Shown: positions 10,880-23,099, counted from the first letter of the stretch. The stretch is 64,000 bases of DNA from Acanthacorydalis orientalis (GCA_034766995.1 CM068322.1:2823089-2887088); one strand, 5' to 3'. Numbers and translations are program-made. The notes: generated by a model from the letters alone, not told the origin.

Positions 10880-11735
10880 TGATTTCTGGGAGCCTCGAAT
10901 TCAAATTTTCGATGCTGTAGCTGTTAGCACTGATCTTTTGGTGACTTATATTTAAATAACATTCAAAAGTACCATACTATTTTTTCTAAATCACTTTTTG
11001 GACAACCATGCTTAACAGTAGAATATATTATCAGATTGGAAACTGGACGATCTAAACTAACAGTTTTCGTCCTTAAACAGGCAATCTCATGGTGTATAAA
11101 ATTACTCCATATGAATGATACTAGATACACTAAAATGTGTTTTAATAGACTTAAAAATTTAGAGAGCTCTCCTGATAATATAATAAAATATAACTGGTCA
11201 TCGCAATTTAAAAACGTATTAAACAGTTTAAATTATGAGAATATTTGTGAGACTCAAGATTCTGCTATTGTTAAAAAAGCGATAAGAAATATTATAATGA
11301 AATACGAGAAAAACTAAAGGACTTGGATAAAAAATATATTTTAGCATCGAAATATAACCCCATGTACCAAGGCACAAAATATAATAACGGAATAGAACCA
11401 TTTAAACCTAAAAATTCAGTTTGTTGAAATCAAATTATTGAGTCAATTAAGAATTATGGGCACTAAACATTTTAAAGTAATATCAAGAGACATTAAGTTT
11501 ACCTAGGTTCCTACTTAAATATCTACAAATTATAACTCAGGCGAAGTAGAAGATTTTCATTACGTAATACTTGTCTGCTCCTTATATAATTCATTTCGAA
11601 CTGAGATAACTTTAAAATACCTGGATGAAAAATGCAACAACAACAATTTCCATATGCACATCCTTTCTAACATTTGCAAACAGAAAATTAAGGATATATA
11701 TTATTTTATAATTTCAATGTAGAGAACTTGAATTG
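10880..11735 (+). pseudogene. non-LTR retrotransposon C-terminal remnant
   Basis: This looks like the C-terminal part of a LINE polymerase. From about 10880 the frame reads DFWEPRIQIFDAVAVSTDLL, then after a frameshift GQPCLTVEYII and LETGRSKLTVFVLKQAISW (from about 11037). KLLHMNDTRYTKMCFNRL and a Lys/Asn-rich stretch follow, to the stop at 11315-11317. Further blocks continue downstream, including a VEDFHYVILVCSLYNSFR motif near 11550; such His/Cys motifs are typical of the tail after the RT domain. Frames break at least four times. No RT active site, target duplication or poly(A) tail was identified. The family assignment is by motif style and is moderately secure. Confidence 0.6.
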
Positions 11736-12379
11736 TAAGTATGAATGAATAATATTTTATTCTATTTACTCCCATTTCTCTTATATCTCTCCTGTTAGAA
11801 TTTATCAGCTAGCTAATTAAAAAGGTTGATTGGTCAAATAAGATATGTTGTGTATTGTATTGAATGTATCAATGTTTAAAATATATTATTTAATAAAATA
11901 ATCGGCAATTAAATAACGATTTAGTTTATATCACCATTATGTAACCGTTTATATGGAAGAATTTGGCATATAATATGTAGCATTTGTATATTAATTCATT
12001 GTATCCGTATATCAAAAATCATGTATTATATAAGACAAAACCTCATGTAATGAATATTTTATTCGAAATATAGTAGTTTATTTTACATAACATTACTTTT
12101 AATACTTTCATTTATATAAAAAAAATATTTTTTTTGGGAAAATTACACTAAAGTACTTATTTTTTGATACGACTGTTGCCACAAAAACGTTTTCAATTTA
12201 TGTGCAAAAGAGTATTCTACCTTAAATATTTAAAAATACGCATATATATATATATATATATATATATACTTCATGCCGGAAAATATTTACGCTTTATAAA
12301 ATTATAATATTAAACTTTGTGTTATTAAAATTGTGCGTGATTAACTGAATCATCTATGCAAATGTCTATTTACACATAA
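11736..12379. other. AT-rich DNA with a short TA tract
   Basis: It includes (TA)n at 12242-12268. Otherwise nothing is recognised. Confidence 0.5.
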
Positions 12380-12588
12380 CGTTGACATTGAATTTACATT
12401 AGCATCTTTGGGAGCATTTGGATTGTACGATACGAAAAACTAATCGACATAACCGATCCTCTTTCGCTTCTTGTTTTAAGGATGAATGGAATAAAATGCC
12501 ATTAGATGTTATCCATAAACTTCTTGAAAGCATGCTGAATCATTTGAAGGTCGTTACATATGCCAAAAGTAGTCTAAATAAATTTTGA
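12380..12588 (+). pseudogene. Tc1-like transposase C-terminal fragment
   Basis: One open frame reads HLWEHLDCTIRKTNRHNR, then a SSFASCFKDEWNKMP block, a HKLLESM block and VVTYAKSSLNKF before TGA at about 12586. This matches the end of Tc1-family transposases (NPIEHLW, then EEWNxIP, then LIxSMPRR, then a final basic tail). The preceding codon positions (LNLH-stop) still resemble LNPIE, with a nonsense change. Only about 65 codons remain and no terminal repeat was found, so this is an isolated remnant. Confidence 0.75.
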
Positions 12589-13017
12589 ATTTATTTATTT
12601 ATTTTATTTTTTTCTAATTTTTTCAAATTACATTGCGAACGCAAATAATTTCCGAATCGCTTTCTTTCTGTTATTTCACTTTTTATAACGATTTTTTTAT
12701 GCTATCGAACTAAGGTTTTACAGTTTTATGAAGTACAATCTAAATATCTTTTATATAAAAATATCTATCATTATTTGGCAAAAATCTCATAACCATTAGT
12801 CAAAAACTTTGTCGAATTTTAAGCGCAAATAATTTTGTGTACGACTGTTTGTATATATATAAATTTATATAACAAACATATATATATATTAAGAAAATAT
12901 ATTTTTGGATATTTTTTATTCATAAATGAAGCATTTATTTGATTTTACTATTTATTTTCGAATATTCATAATGAGTAAAAAATGAACATAATTTCTACAA
13001 TGTAACAAATACATGTA

Positions 13018-13020
13018 CAT

Positions 13021-13069
<49 letters not shown>
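13018..13069. repeat. compound (CA)n(TA)n microsatellite
   Basis: Eight CA units followed by about 16 TA units. Confidence 0.95.
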
Positions 13070-13072
<3 letters not shown>

Positions 13073-13878
13073 CATTTATATTGGTTGACAATTGCTTAAT
13101 CTTATTCAAAATCTTCGAAGTAGTCTTAAATTATTCAAAAGATGAACTAATTCAGATGTTTATAAAAATTCGCCAATAAAATCGAGCAAAATTTTAACAT
13201 TATAAGATCAGTGCGACAAATGAACTATAATTTTTTTAAAAAATAAATATTTTAACACAAAATTGAACATTTTAGAAAATCTAAAAATATATATAAATAT
13301 AATAACATATTAAAGCAAAAATAAATACTGTTTGATGATGATATATTTTATCCCTAGAATTATAATCTAAAATTATTTAAAATGCATATAAATGAATATA
13401 AATATGTATTAAAATCAGTCTCTAAAATATACTTTTAGATGTATACACATGCTAAAATTAATAGTAGAGAAAAAAAAATTCAAAGAAACCAACAGTATGA
13501 ATACCATCAGAACAAGGTATTAACGGGATAATTGGTATAAAAATATATAAACACAATTTTATAATTATCATAATTGATATAATAGTAGTTTTATTAATAA
13601 AGTATTTCATTAATACAAAACTCAATTTAAACGACGAAGTTTTATTCTCACACTGAAATTGGCAATCACGAATTTATCATTTTATCCGTGTATAGCTGGA
13701 AAACTTTATTTAAATTCGTAACAATTCATGTACTGTGTGTTCTTGAACACACTATCCGTCTACATCAAATTTGCAACCAGTCCACGACCCCGTTATGTGC
13801 GCTGTTTAAAAATGTTTTTTTGAATTTATTCAAATATTATTTTTTTATATTTGTTTAAATCAAGAAAAACTTCTGTTT

Positions 13879-13908
13879 ATATATATATATATATATGTAT
13901 ATATATGT
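13879..13908. repeat. short (TA)n microsatellite
   Basis: About 15 TA units with a TG break near 13897. Confidence 0.9.
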
Positions 13909-14492
13909 AAGTCCTTTGTGCACAGTTAATATCTTACTTTAATCAAATACATATATCATTTTCCGAAATATTCCAACAATTTTCGAATCAATCGAAACCT
14001 GGCCGAGATTGATAGTCATATAATCGATTTGTCATATATGGTTATTTTTATGGCAGACTTAGATATAATTGGTAATTAACTTCTATAAAAAATAAACCTA
14101 ATTATTTATCATTGCAATAATCGTACTGCTACTTAAATTTTGTTCCTATAAATGGGATATTGGTTATTAATAGATCAACTCAAATAATACTTAGGGAAAA
14201 AACTTTGATGCTGTACAATAAGCGTATGTGTAAAATATATTTGTTTTCCATTTATCAACTGGTATGTAATATTAAAATCAAAAAAATGAATAATATCATA
14301 ACAAAGACATGATATATTGTAAATAGGACTACAAAAATATAATGTAATATGAATTATTTTAATCTTATAAAACAGTTATCCTTATTAATATTTCCAAGGT
14401 TTGAAACATTGACAGTCATGAAAAGGCTAGCTTTAATAAATAAAAGGGAAATAATTTTTATTAAAATAATACGATTTCTTATGTAGATATTA

Positions 14493-15089
14493 TTAAGTTG
14501 GCTAGAAATTAATTGCGGTTTTTGTTTTTTGAATTCTAACATTAATTATTTTCAATCAACGTGCCATTTCATTATATTCATGTTAATATCATTTTAAATG
14601 ACATTTTTCGGTCTTTAGTTTGATTATATCGGTTTTTCGGTTATATCGGTTTTGATATTATCGGTTTATTATATTGATTTTATTAATAACTTTATTTCAA
14701 ATTGGGTTATTAAATTAAAGATGGCAAAGAAACAAATAAGAACATTTTTTTGTATGACCAAAATGGGTCGTAATTCAGCAGAAATTGCTCATTAATTAAA
14801 CGATGCTTTTGGTGTGGGTACTGTTAAGGAACGTACAGCGCAATGGTGTTTTCCAAATTTTGCTGGGAACGAGAGTCTGGAAGATGAAGATGGTCGCAGG
14901 CATCCTTCTTCAGTTCATAACAACCAACTGAAGCCATGAGTTCAATCAGAATCACTCACAACAATACAAGACCTTGCACAATTGTTAGACGTTCGTCATT
15001 CAACAGTTCTGAACCACTTAAACAGCTAACTGAAAACAAAAGTATATGAATTTGAAGGTTATAAACCGCAATATTTTGTATCAACTTAA
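14493..15089 (+). mobile_element. mini-mariner, mellifera/cecropia-like, 597 bp
   Basis: Left end TTAAGTTGGCTAGAAATT running to AATTGCGGTTTTT. The right end on the minus strand is TTAAGTTGATACAAAATATT running to GCGGTTT. TA flanks both (14491-14492, 15090-15091). These ends resemble the TTAGGTTGG..TAAGTAATTGCGG class of mariner. About half of a normal element is absent: the 5' half of the transposase gene runs directly into the right end, an internal deletion typical of non-autonomous derivatives. Confidence 0.92.
14721..15036 (+). pseudogene. mariner transposase, DNA-binding domain only
   Basis: Begins ATGGCAAAGAAACAAATAAG and reads MAKKQIRTFF, then a MGRNSAEIAH block, a stop, LNDAFGVGTVKERTAQWCF, ESLEDEDGRRHPSSVHNNQL, a stop and LDVRHSTVLNHLN. 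This is the paired helix-turn-helix DNA-binding region of mariner transposase, with the GRP-like hinge degraded to GRRHP. The catalytic domain is deleted. At least three nonsense changes are present. Confidence 0.88.
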
Positions 15090-15091
15090 TA

Positions 15092-15963
15092 ACTTAAAAA
15101 AATCTAAAGAAATACTTCAAAAAGTAACTCAATTATAGTGCTCTCTAGATAGTATGTCTCTTTGATTTAAATTTTGTTCTTTTCAATCATCTTAATAGAA
15201 AACAGTACAATATGTTCGCTAAAGTGAAAATATGTATGAAAGAAATCTTTGACTACAAGTTATATTTTTTACAGGAACGACAAAAGACAGTGTATTGTTA
15301 TAAACAACAAAGAAAATTATGTAGAAGATTAATTAAATCAGAGCTTTTGAAATTATATACTTCTTTTTTAAAAAAAAACGATATTACTTTTTCAATTTCT
15401 CAGTATATATTTTATGTAAACCAATATTTTTTTTATTATTAAGTAATATAAAAATACTTTTATATAATTGAATATTTTTATAATACAATTTGTTTGAAAA
15501 TGAATATAAATATAAAACCGATTACATTTTAAATACCCTGTTACAAATTAAGTTATTTTTTATCTTACATTAAAATTAGTGACTTCAAATTTATGAAAAG
15601 CAAATTAAACTTTGATATAATGTAATTATCGAATTGTGAGCTTTTGTGTTCTATTGAAATTGGCAAATGAGTAATTGTTAATTTTAATATAAATAAATAA
15701 CGAGAACTCGTTTTATAAAGGAAATCGCTAATATTCCACTAAACAAATTCTTTTCATAAAATACTATATTGTACTGACGTTTTCTTTGAAGAAAATTATG
15801 AAACTTCTATTCATTGTCAGGTTTATTTTAAGGTAGAATTATATTTTATTGTAATATAACAAAAATATGTCAATGACTTTGTGATGTTTACATTTTTGCA
15901 GAAATAAAATACAAATTCTGGAAACCTTAATCAATAGTAAAATAAATGAAAAAAAATAGTATT

Positions 15964-15970
<7 letters not shown>
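15092..15970. other. AT-rich DNA with no supported gene
   Basis: A 76-codon reading frame at 15212-15442 is basic and low-complexity, without homology that I recognise. It is probably chance. Confidence 0.5.

Positions 15971-16019
<49 letters not shown>
15971..16019. repeat. (TA)n microsatellite
   Basis: About 24 uninterrupted TA units. Confidence 0.95.
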
Positions 16020-16026
<7 letters not shown>

Positions 16027-16315
16027 TAACTTTTGATAATTGATATTAAATTAAAAATTATATTATAATAGTTAATTGTTGGATATAATTCTAATATTTT
16101 TATCCCAAATATATAGTAGTAATTTAGAAAGTGAATTAAGTCTCTAAATTTTATAAATTTTTTTTTTTAAATTTAATTATAGATTATTTTGGGCATGATG
16201 GAAAATGTAATACATATTCATAACATATTATATGTTGAAATATGTTATATTTCTTAAACAGTTAATAAAAGTCTGAATAATTTTTCAGTTTACATTGATG
16301 TTTATGAATATTTAA

Positions 16316-16322
<7 letters not shown>

Positions 16323-16361
<39 letters not shown>

Positions 16362-16386
16362 ATGTCCGTTAGAGTGCGTGTATATA

Positions 16387-16430
<44 letters not shown>
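16323..16430. repeat. double (TA)n microsatellite left of a mariner
   Basis: Two TA arrays (16323-16358 and 16391-16430) separated by GTGTATGTCCGTTAG-type sequence. The last TA is the target copy of the mariner beginning at 16431. Confidence 0.93.
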
Positions 16431-16431
<1 letters not shown>

Positions 16432-17570
16432 CAGGAGATTGCTAAAATTCAGTCATCAGACGTCATCATTTGATGACACAAATGCTTTTCTATAACCAAA
16501 TTAAAATGAAAAGCGATAAGTTTGTTTTCCGATGTGTACTTCTACACGACTTTGATTTAAAAAAAGTGAAGCTAAAGCTGATCGATTGTTTACGAAAACT
16601 TGTGACACACCACTTGTGTGTGTGTGTTGAAAACTGGTGAATATGCTCCATCGGAAGCAGCATGTAGAGTTTGATTTCGACGATTCGAAAAAGTCCGAAA
16701 ATGAACAACTTTAAGCTTTATTAGAAGAAAATCCTTCTCAAACACTCAAAGAATTAGCTCAATAGCTGATGTCAATAAATGAACCATTTCGCGACGTTTA
16801 GAAGTCATAGGAAAGATCCAGAAAGAAAAGAAATGGCTGCCACATGAATTAACCGAAAACGCTCTTACTAATCATTTAAATATCTCGATTTCTTTACTTC
16901 CAATGCATAAAAAGAAGCGTTTCTTGTGACGTTTCGTGACCGAAATTGAAAAATGGATCTATTTCGACAACCTGAAACGCAAGAAATCATGAGTTGATCG
17001 TGGCCAACCATGAACGTCGACACCAAAGCGAAATATCTGTGGTCATAAAGCAATGCTCTCTATTTGGTGGGATATTTAGGGTATTATGAGCAGTTGAAAC
17101 CAAGGGAAACAATCGCCGCCGAACGTTATCGACAACAACTGAACCGTTTGAATGATAATTTGATGCAAAAACGACCATCAATTGCATCAAATCACCGAAA
17201 AGTGATTCTTATCCATGACAATGTTCGAGCTCCATGTTGCTATAGCCGTAAAATAAACACCGATGGAGGTCGAATGGGAGGTTCTCCCGCATCCAGCGTA
17301 CTCTTTTATATAACACGCAGCATGTAACACGCTTTGGAAGATACACATTTCCATAACTACGGTGAAGTTGCAAATTGGGTTGCTGAATGGATTGGCTTTA
17401 AAAATAGATCATTCTTTGCTCGCGAAATTCAACTTCTGCCAGAAAAGTGGGAAAAAGTCATAACTTCCGAGGGCAAATACTTTGATTAATGTATTCGTAG
17501 ATTTTTTTCATTGAAATAAATGTTCAAAAAACCCCATAAAAAAACAGCGGATTTCAATACAATGTCCTAA
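16431..17570 (+). mobile_element. mariner element, family B, degenerate (1140 bp)
   Basis: The left end ACAGGAGATTGCTAAAATTC and the right end, minus strand, TTAGGACATTGTATTGAAAT form imperfect terminal inverted repeats flanked by TA (16429-16430 and 17571-17572). The element is near full length, and its left end abuts a (TA)n tract. Confidence 0.87.
16506..17489 (+). pseudogene. mariner transposase pseudogene (family B)
   Basis: ATG at 16506. The N-terminal half keeps FDFDDSKKSENEQ near 16675 and LLEENPSQTLKELAQ near 16717. The first catalytic block reads VTEIEKWIYFDN near 16937, where relatives have TGDEKWIYFDN, so the first Asp is lost. RYRQQLNRLNDNLMQKRPS near 17128 is followed by VILIHDNVRAP near 17203 with the second Asp. 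The third block is damaged by a small deletion: VLPHPAYS-like sequence near 17280 runs straight into RSM. The tail EVANWVAEWIGFK and LLPEKWEKVITSEGKYFD (stop 17487-17489) is well preserved. Confidence 0.92.
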
Positions 17571-17572
17571 TA

Positions 17573-17752
17573 TATGTAACCGAATTTATTTGGAATCATA
17601 CAACTTAAGTCAGACATTTTAAAAATAGATAACTTTTTGAAAACTGGTCTTGAAAGTCCTAAGAGAATTGATTCTCAGCGAATCTTGAAGAACGAATACA
17701 TGCAGTACAAAATATTACTTGGATCACAGGTATAAAATATTATATTATTACG

Positions 17753-17813
<61 letters not shown>

Positions 17814-18820
17814 ATTTAAGAAATATTGACACGAAAGGAACAACTAATTTATAGAAACAAAACATAAATGTGTAACTAATTTTTTCAAAAACTAAAATGT
17901 AAACTTTGCGTTGCAAACCTGCCTCTCAGGTAAGGTCAATATCTAGCATTGCAGTCCAACGATGTTATTTAAATTATCTATCAAGCAAATATTAATCTAC
18001 AGTAACGTTACTAATAGATTTTGTTACGTTTTGTATGTTAAATTATTTACTAAAGGTAAAAGAATAAAGATATTCATCACAATATTATATTTGTCAATGT
18101 AGTATACGTATAATTTTATCTATCAATCTCTTATAATTTTATTGCGCGTTATTCTATAAACTATTCATTAATCAGAAATGTTCAAAAACTTAACTACTAC
18201 TAAACATTTAAGTTATATACATTTCTTTTTAATTATTATGGTAAAATTTATATAACACGAATTTTGTGATGACATATTTTAAATATGATTTTAATATGAA
18301 TTGATACACTCAAATAAATTTTAAATTTTTTTTAAAGAGTAATAAAAAATTATAATTTATTAAATACAAGTAGCGTCTAATTTTATTCTTGCTAGTACAT
18401 AACTTTTAAAGAAGAGGATTCAGTTAGTTTGATTCATGTGTTTTATAAGTCTTGAATCATCAAACATATTTTAGCTTATTTCAATAGTAAGAAGTAACTT
18501 AATCCAGTAAAAAGATGCCTTAGTTGCAACTCTAAAACTCCACTGGATAAACTATAAAAAATAATCTTATCAGGAGAGCACAAAATATGCCCTACTACTT
18601 ATCAAATACCCCGATTCACGATATCTACACAGTTAGCCTAACTATGCGATTTAAAAGCCTGTGTGTTCAGAGCTCATTTTGAAGGTATTTCCCAGTATCC
18701 ACCAAATAAACAACATAAAATACATATGGAACTGTATAGTATATGAAAAAAAGTAGACTTAAAGCTACGTACAAATATTAAATTTCTTACAGCTGAAAAA
18801 ATGTTCAAAGTGATTAAATA
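17573..18820. other. AT-rich DNA with one long TA tract
   Basis: Contains the (TA)n at 17759. The stretch 18500-18700 is a little richer in G+C but closed in all frames. Confidence 0.5.
17759..17811. repeat. (TA)n microsatellite
   Basis: About 26 TA units, uninterrupted. Confidence 0.95.
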
Positions 18821-19150
18821 CGTAGGTTGTTTGATGAGTCTGGTAAAAAACTAAGTTAAACATCGTTTTTTAGATTTTAATTCTCAACATAGTCACCATT
18901 AAGGGCTATACACTTGATCCAGCTAGTCTGTAATATATGAATTGATGCGACGATAACATCCCTATTCGACGAGAATTTTTTCCCACCGAGAAAAATTATC
19001 AAATTTGGGAACAGGAAGAATTCACACAGGACCAAGTCCTGTGTGAATGAAAAGGATGAAGGTCTTGAAGGATTGGCCAGAAGGTCCAATACTAGATTTC
19101 TCCATTGACAGATTAAAGAATTTTTTATGCGTTGGCAGAAATGGCTCAAT
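18821..19150 (-). pseudogene. irritans-like mariner 3' end, minus strand
   Basis: The 3' terminus CGTAGGTTGTTTGATGAGT starts at 18821 after TA (18819-18820) and matches the ends of the 8195 element. Reading leftward on the minus strand, the remnant shows CEFFLFPNL near 19010 (third catalytic Asp replaced by Glu), FLGGKKFSSNRDVI near 18970, and a final CIALNGDYVEN ending about 18877. The sequence stops matching at about 19150, so the 5' two thirds of the element are missing. Confidence 0.85.
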
Positions 19151-19799
19151 AATAATTATTATTATATTATAAAATAAAGATATAATTTAAAATATTATAT
19201 GGTCCTTTTTTATTTCGCCTCAATATCGTTAAGGATTAAAATTCTTTCCCAAAAATTTTTGAATTGTTTTAGTATTAAATTAAATATTTTTTTAAGAATA
19301 TAAGATTTGTTCTAGAATATATTTTTATTATAATTTTTTGTTATCTGACATATATTTCAAATATTTTATCTGTAAAGAATATTACCGAAATAATTCCAGC
19401 TTGCTAGCAGTGTAGTGGATAAAATAGAAAATTATAGAGTCAAAGAAAATGTGAAAGTAATGTATTATTAAATATGTAATGTATTTTCGTTCACTTAGAA
19501 AAAGGATGAAATAGAAAAGAATTTTGTTTATGGAAATATTTACGGGATATGACTTTGGATACACTTTTGGATAATTTTTGATTATAATTATTATTTTTTT
19601 TATGTTTAAAATAATTTCTGAATACATAAATTCGTAAATTTTTAAAACATATATACATAAATGTTTAAGAATAACAATTCATTGATATAATAAATTCGTA
19701 ACATAAAAAATAGCGAGTACATTAAATAAACTCGTTTATACACAATTAGTTCAAGTATTTGCAATGACACATTTACCTCGATAACTATATATTTTTTTA
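19151..19799. other. AT-rich DNA with no recognisable gene
   Basis: An 81-codon minus-strand frame at 19382-19627 is Ile/Lys/Tyr-rich low-complexity translation and is not supported. Confidence 0.5.
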
Positions 19800-20150
19800 G
19801 CGGAGATAAATTTTCTGTGCTATGTCAACAACGAATGAGAAAAACAAAGATGTACTGAAAACGTTTATGTCCGAATACTGTCCTGAACCGCCCGCAGGTT
19901 CTGATGCTCGTTAGAGTTTCTCTCTAATATAAATGACACGGTGCTCAGAACACACAGCCATACACACACATGCCATGTGGACCAATTGTGCACGATTTCT
20001 CATGACCGTGAAGATAGATACATGTTGTCTTAGTTCTTGATTTATTTCAACTACTAATGGAACTGTCAAAACAGTGGTCGGAATGCTAGTAGTTTCACGA
20101 GCAAAACTCAACAGTACCAGCATTTTCATTAAAATTCAATTACCATGAAC
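19800..20150 (-). other. higher-GC patch with a 72-codon frame
   Basis: This patch is less AT-rich than its neighbours. On the minus strand an ATG at 20129 opens 72 codons to 19911 (begins MKMLVLLSFARETTSIP, with several Val/Cys/Met-rich segments). I recognise no family. It may be a host exon or a decayed element. Confidence 0.2.
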
Positions 20151-20289
20151 GTAGTATGTTTCTTTATGCTCTGTGAAATCTACTGAATATTTGTTTTTAC
20201 TCATCTTACTGAAAATATACTTAAAATAATATTACGGTTGGTTCAAATGAATACCAACAATGTAACCTGTTCGTTTTGTTACATAAATG

Positions 20290-20307
20290 TATATATATAT
20301 ATATATA

Positions 20308-20357
<50 letters not shown>
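20290..20357. repeat. (TA)n microsatellite with one GAC break
   Basis: About 68 bases; a GAC interruption lies near 20308. Confidence 0.95.
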
Positions 20358-20359
<2 letters not shown>

Positions 20360-20495
20360 AAAATACGTGTATGTCAGGGAAAGAAACTGTCAAATACTGT
20401 TCTAATGTTCTAATTTGATACTTTTTACAGCACAATTAACTTTATATAATTATTTGATTCGAAAATGTCATTTATTTTATGTAATAGAACAGCAC

Positions 20496-20497
<2 letters not shown>

Positions 20498-20539
<42 letters not shown>
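20498..20539. repeat. (TA)n tract left of a foldback MITE
   Basis: About 19 TA units ending ATGTA; the last TA borders the small element at 20540. Confidence 0.95.
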
Positions 20540-20542
<3 letters not shown>

Positions 20543-20652
20543 GATTCAATTTAGGCTTCCCCATAAAAGTATTAAAAAAAATTAAAAAGTTTTTTTTTAA
20601 TTTTTGTTATTTTGTTTTTAATATTTTCATGTGGAAACCTAAATTGAATCAT
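20540..20652. mobile_element. 113-bp foldback MITE inside a (TA)n tract
   Basis: Left arm TGTGATTCAATTTAGG and onward to AAGTATT. The right arm on the minus strand reads GATGATTCAATTTAGG, with the match continuing for about 33 bases. The centre is A/T runs, so nearly the whole element can fold into one hairpin. TA lies at both borders (20538-20539 and 20653-20654), and (TA)n continues outside on both sides. No coding capacity. TA targeting suggests mobilisation by a Tc1/mariner-type enzyme, but the parent is not in this window. Confidence 0.8.
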
Positions 20653-20690
20653 CTATATATATATATATATATATAATATATATATATACA
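20653..20690. repeat. (TA)n tract right of the foldback MITE
   Basis: About 18 TA units with one AATA shift. Confidence 0.93.
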
Positions 20691-22620
20691 TACTATATAT
20701 ACATATTGTATATAATATTCATGAGTATTTTGTGATATTTAAAGAACTTCTATATTATGTGTGCTATTAAATAATAGTATTAATAAAAGTAGTTAACTTT
20801 AAAAAAAGAAAAGTCAAAAAAAATGTGTCAAAGGGACTAAATAGAATCTAGATTGATATGTTTTAAGATTGACGTTTTATAATTCAATTACAAAATTTTA
20901 TAAATTTCATGCAAAAACTAAGAAATTTTATAAAATAGTATCGTTGATATTAGATTTTTGAATTTATTACTCACCGATATTTTCTTTTTATATTCAATTT
21001 CATTTGTCAGTATTATTTGATAATAAATCTGAAATTTATTTTGTATAGGAGATTTGTACAAAAAATTTTCAGTAAAATGTCTTTACAAATATGTACTGAA
21101 TTTTATAAATGGATTTAATAGTTAATATTTCTTTTACTTCTCCTTATGTATTAACCACTATCGCTTCTCGATTTAGTTTTATATATTTTCAATTTCAATT
21201 TCTATAAACATGATTTTCTTTGATATATGCAATATTTTTCGTGTTAGGAGTTTATTTTAACAAAATTTACATTTTATATAGTATATTATCGCAAAAATGT
21301 ACCTCATGTGCTTAATGACATTTTCAAATGAAATTCAAATGATACAGTACTTCTTAAAGTAAAACATTTATAATGTATTATGTTATCTTTAAAGTGCATA
21401 ATAAGAACTAAAGATTTCACATAGCCAATACTCACCCTGCAGGTAAACATATTGAAATGTTTTTAACATAATCTTGTGGTTTTAACAATTTTTCATATGT
21501 TTGAAACAAATGAATAGTGTTTTTGTTACGTCCGTTTGTACAAAATATGATTTCTTTTATTTATTTTAAAAATTTTAGGAAAGAAATTAAAAAGTAACTT
21601 ATGAATAATATTTTTTACCTGTTTTGAAAAATGTAATCGTAAATAACGAGTAAAAGGCATTCCAGTAGAACTCTAAAACTTAAAGATAGTCTTTCTATTA
21701 AAAGAAAAATTTAAAAAAAGTCACAAAATGGAAAAAATGATAAAAATAACACATAAAAATAAAGTTAATGATGGCTGTGCTTTTTGAAACTTAAGATTTC
21801 GTGCACAATGAATATTTTACGCATTTGCATGAATATTGGAGCAAACCAATACTTCTAAAAAAAGACTCTTGCGTACTGAGAGAAAAAGTTTGTTGAATAA
21901 TACGTTGCTTCGTTGTTGAAAAGTTGTTGCTTCGTAAGTAATTTCTTCATCAAAACAATGTTTTTTCTCATTCAACATAATTAATGATGTAATTTTAGTA
22001 CAAAAATTAATTAAACAAACACTGAATCATTTTCTCAGGTCGCATTGGTTGTACCTTTTTAGGTTTACAAGACTAATTTTTTTAATAGAATTCGTAATTA
22101 ATAACGCGAAACACAAAAAAGAAGTGTAAGACAAAATACCTAGAAGATATTCTCGGAAAAGTCTCTCAAAATTATCGATAAATGGAGAAAGATATTGAAT
22201 AACTGCCTTAAAATCGTTGAAGGGACAAACTTTAATTTCTGCAGTTTTTCAAAAATACAAATTATTTTAATTTTTCCCAGATCTTTTCATTGTGGTAGAA
22301 GACTACATTAAAAATAACTTTATAGCATATATATATATATATATATATATAATTCTGTACTTGTATTCTGTATTTCCAATTTAAAGTAGAATCATAGTAA
22401 CGTTTTACTTTTACTTCTTTTTTTTAATTTAAATTGTGCATACATAGTTTTTTCTGTCCATTTAATTCGATAGTTTTTGGCATAACTATTATTTTTATAA
22501 TAATTTCTAAAAATTATATTTGATTATTTTCCAATATTTATTTTAATTTGCATTTGTATTTTTCTGTATTATCTTTCTTCATATATAAAATAATTTCATC
22601 GTAAAATTTCCATAAAACAC
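20691..22620. other. AT-rich DNA with no recognisable gene
   Basis: Includes a short (TA)n at 22328-22351. No coding motif or terminal repeat is seen in nearly 2 kb. Confidence 0.5.
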
Positions 22621-22960
22621 ATTTTTGATGCGAAAAACTTATTTAGCCGCATTGGAAGTAAATTTTCATGGCCGAGACGAAAAAGTGTAACTGAAGTTGT
22701 TCTAACGTGGGGGGGGGGTGTTAGAGAGAGATGATGGCTCATGCGCAGACGACCGAAGCGACCGACGGCTTAGTTAACATTGTTACTCTGTACATAAATA
22801 TGACTGTTTCTCAATCCCAGTTATTTGGAGCCACAGTGAGAACAGTTGGTGAGGGTGAGGGTACCGATCGCTCATTCCATCAACTTGCAGGTCAGAAGTT
22901 TGAGATAACTGGTTTCACATTAAATTTGAAGCATAAAGGATTCTGAATAAGAGTAAACGA
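22621..22960 (+). CDS. candidate short exon or gene, unknown
   Basis: A mid-GC island with a run of about ten G at 22710, followed by GAGAGAG and an ATG-ATG pair at 22731. The frame runs 71 codons to 22946 (MMAHAQTTEATDGLVN, then a Val/Thr-rich middle, ending LKHKGF). The CATGCGCAG just after the start resembles a nuclear-respiratory-factor-type motif. A donor-like GTGAGG after ACAGTTG at about 22849 would make a first exon of about 40 codons. Its composition differs clearly from the flanks. No family is recognised, and it could be part of the adjacent transposon remnant. Confidence 0.25.
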
Positions 22961-23099
22961 ACATCAGAAAACAGTAATCATGTTCGAGTTACTGTAAAGC
23001 TTATCCCACAACGTTTTGCCTGTAAAATCTCATCTGCATTGAACATTAGTAACACATAAGTTCGTCGAATGTTCCTTAAGATTTAAATTTTCAACTTTA

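Larger units (their letters stand above)
12589..14490. other. AT-rich DNA, two microsatellites
   Basis: Contains the tracts listed at 13018 and 13879. The region 13740-13810 is slightly richer in G+C but short. No gene is supported. Confidence 0.5.

Noticed and set aside
15212..15442. 76-codon plus-strand frame
   Set aside because: Lys/Tyr/Phe-rich low-complexity translation typical of chance frames in AT-rich DNA, with no motif.
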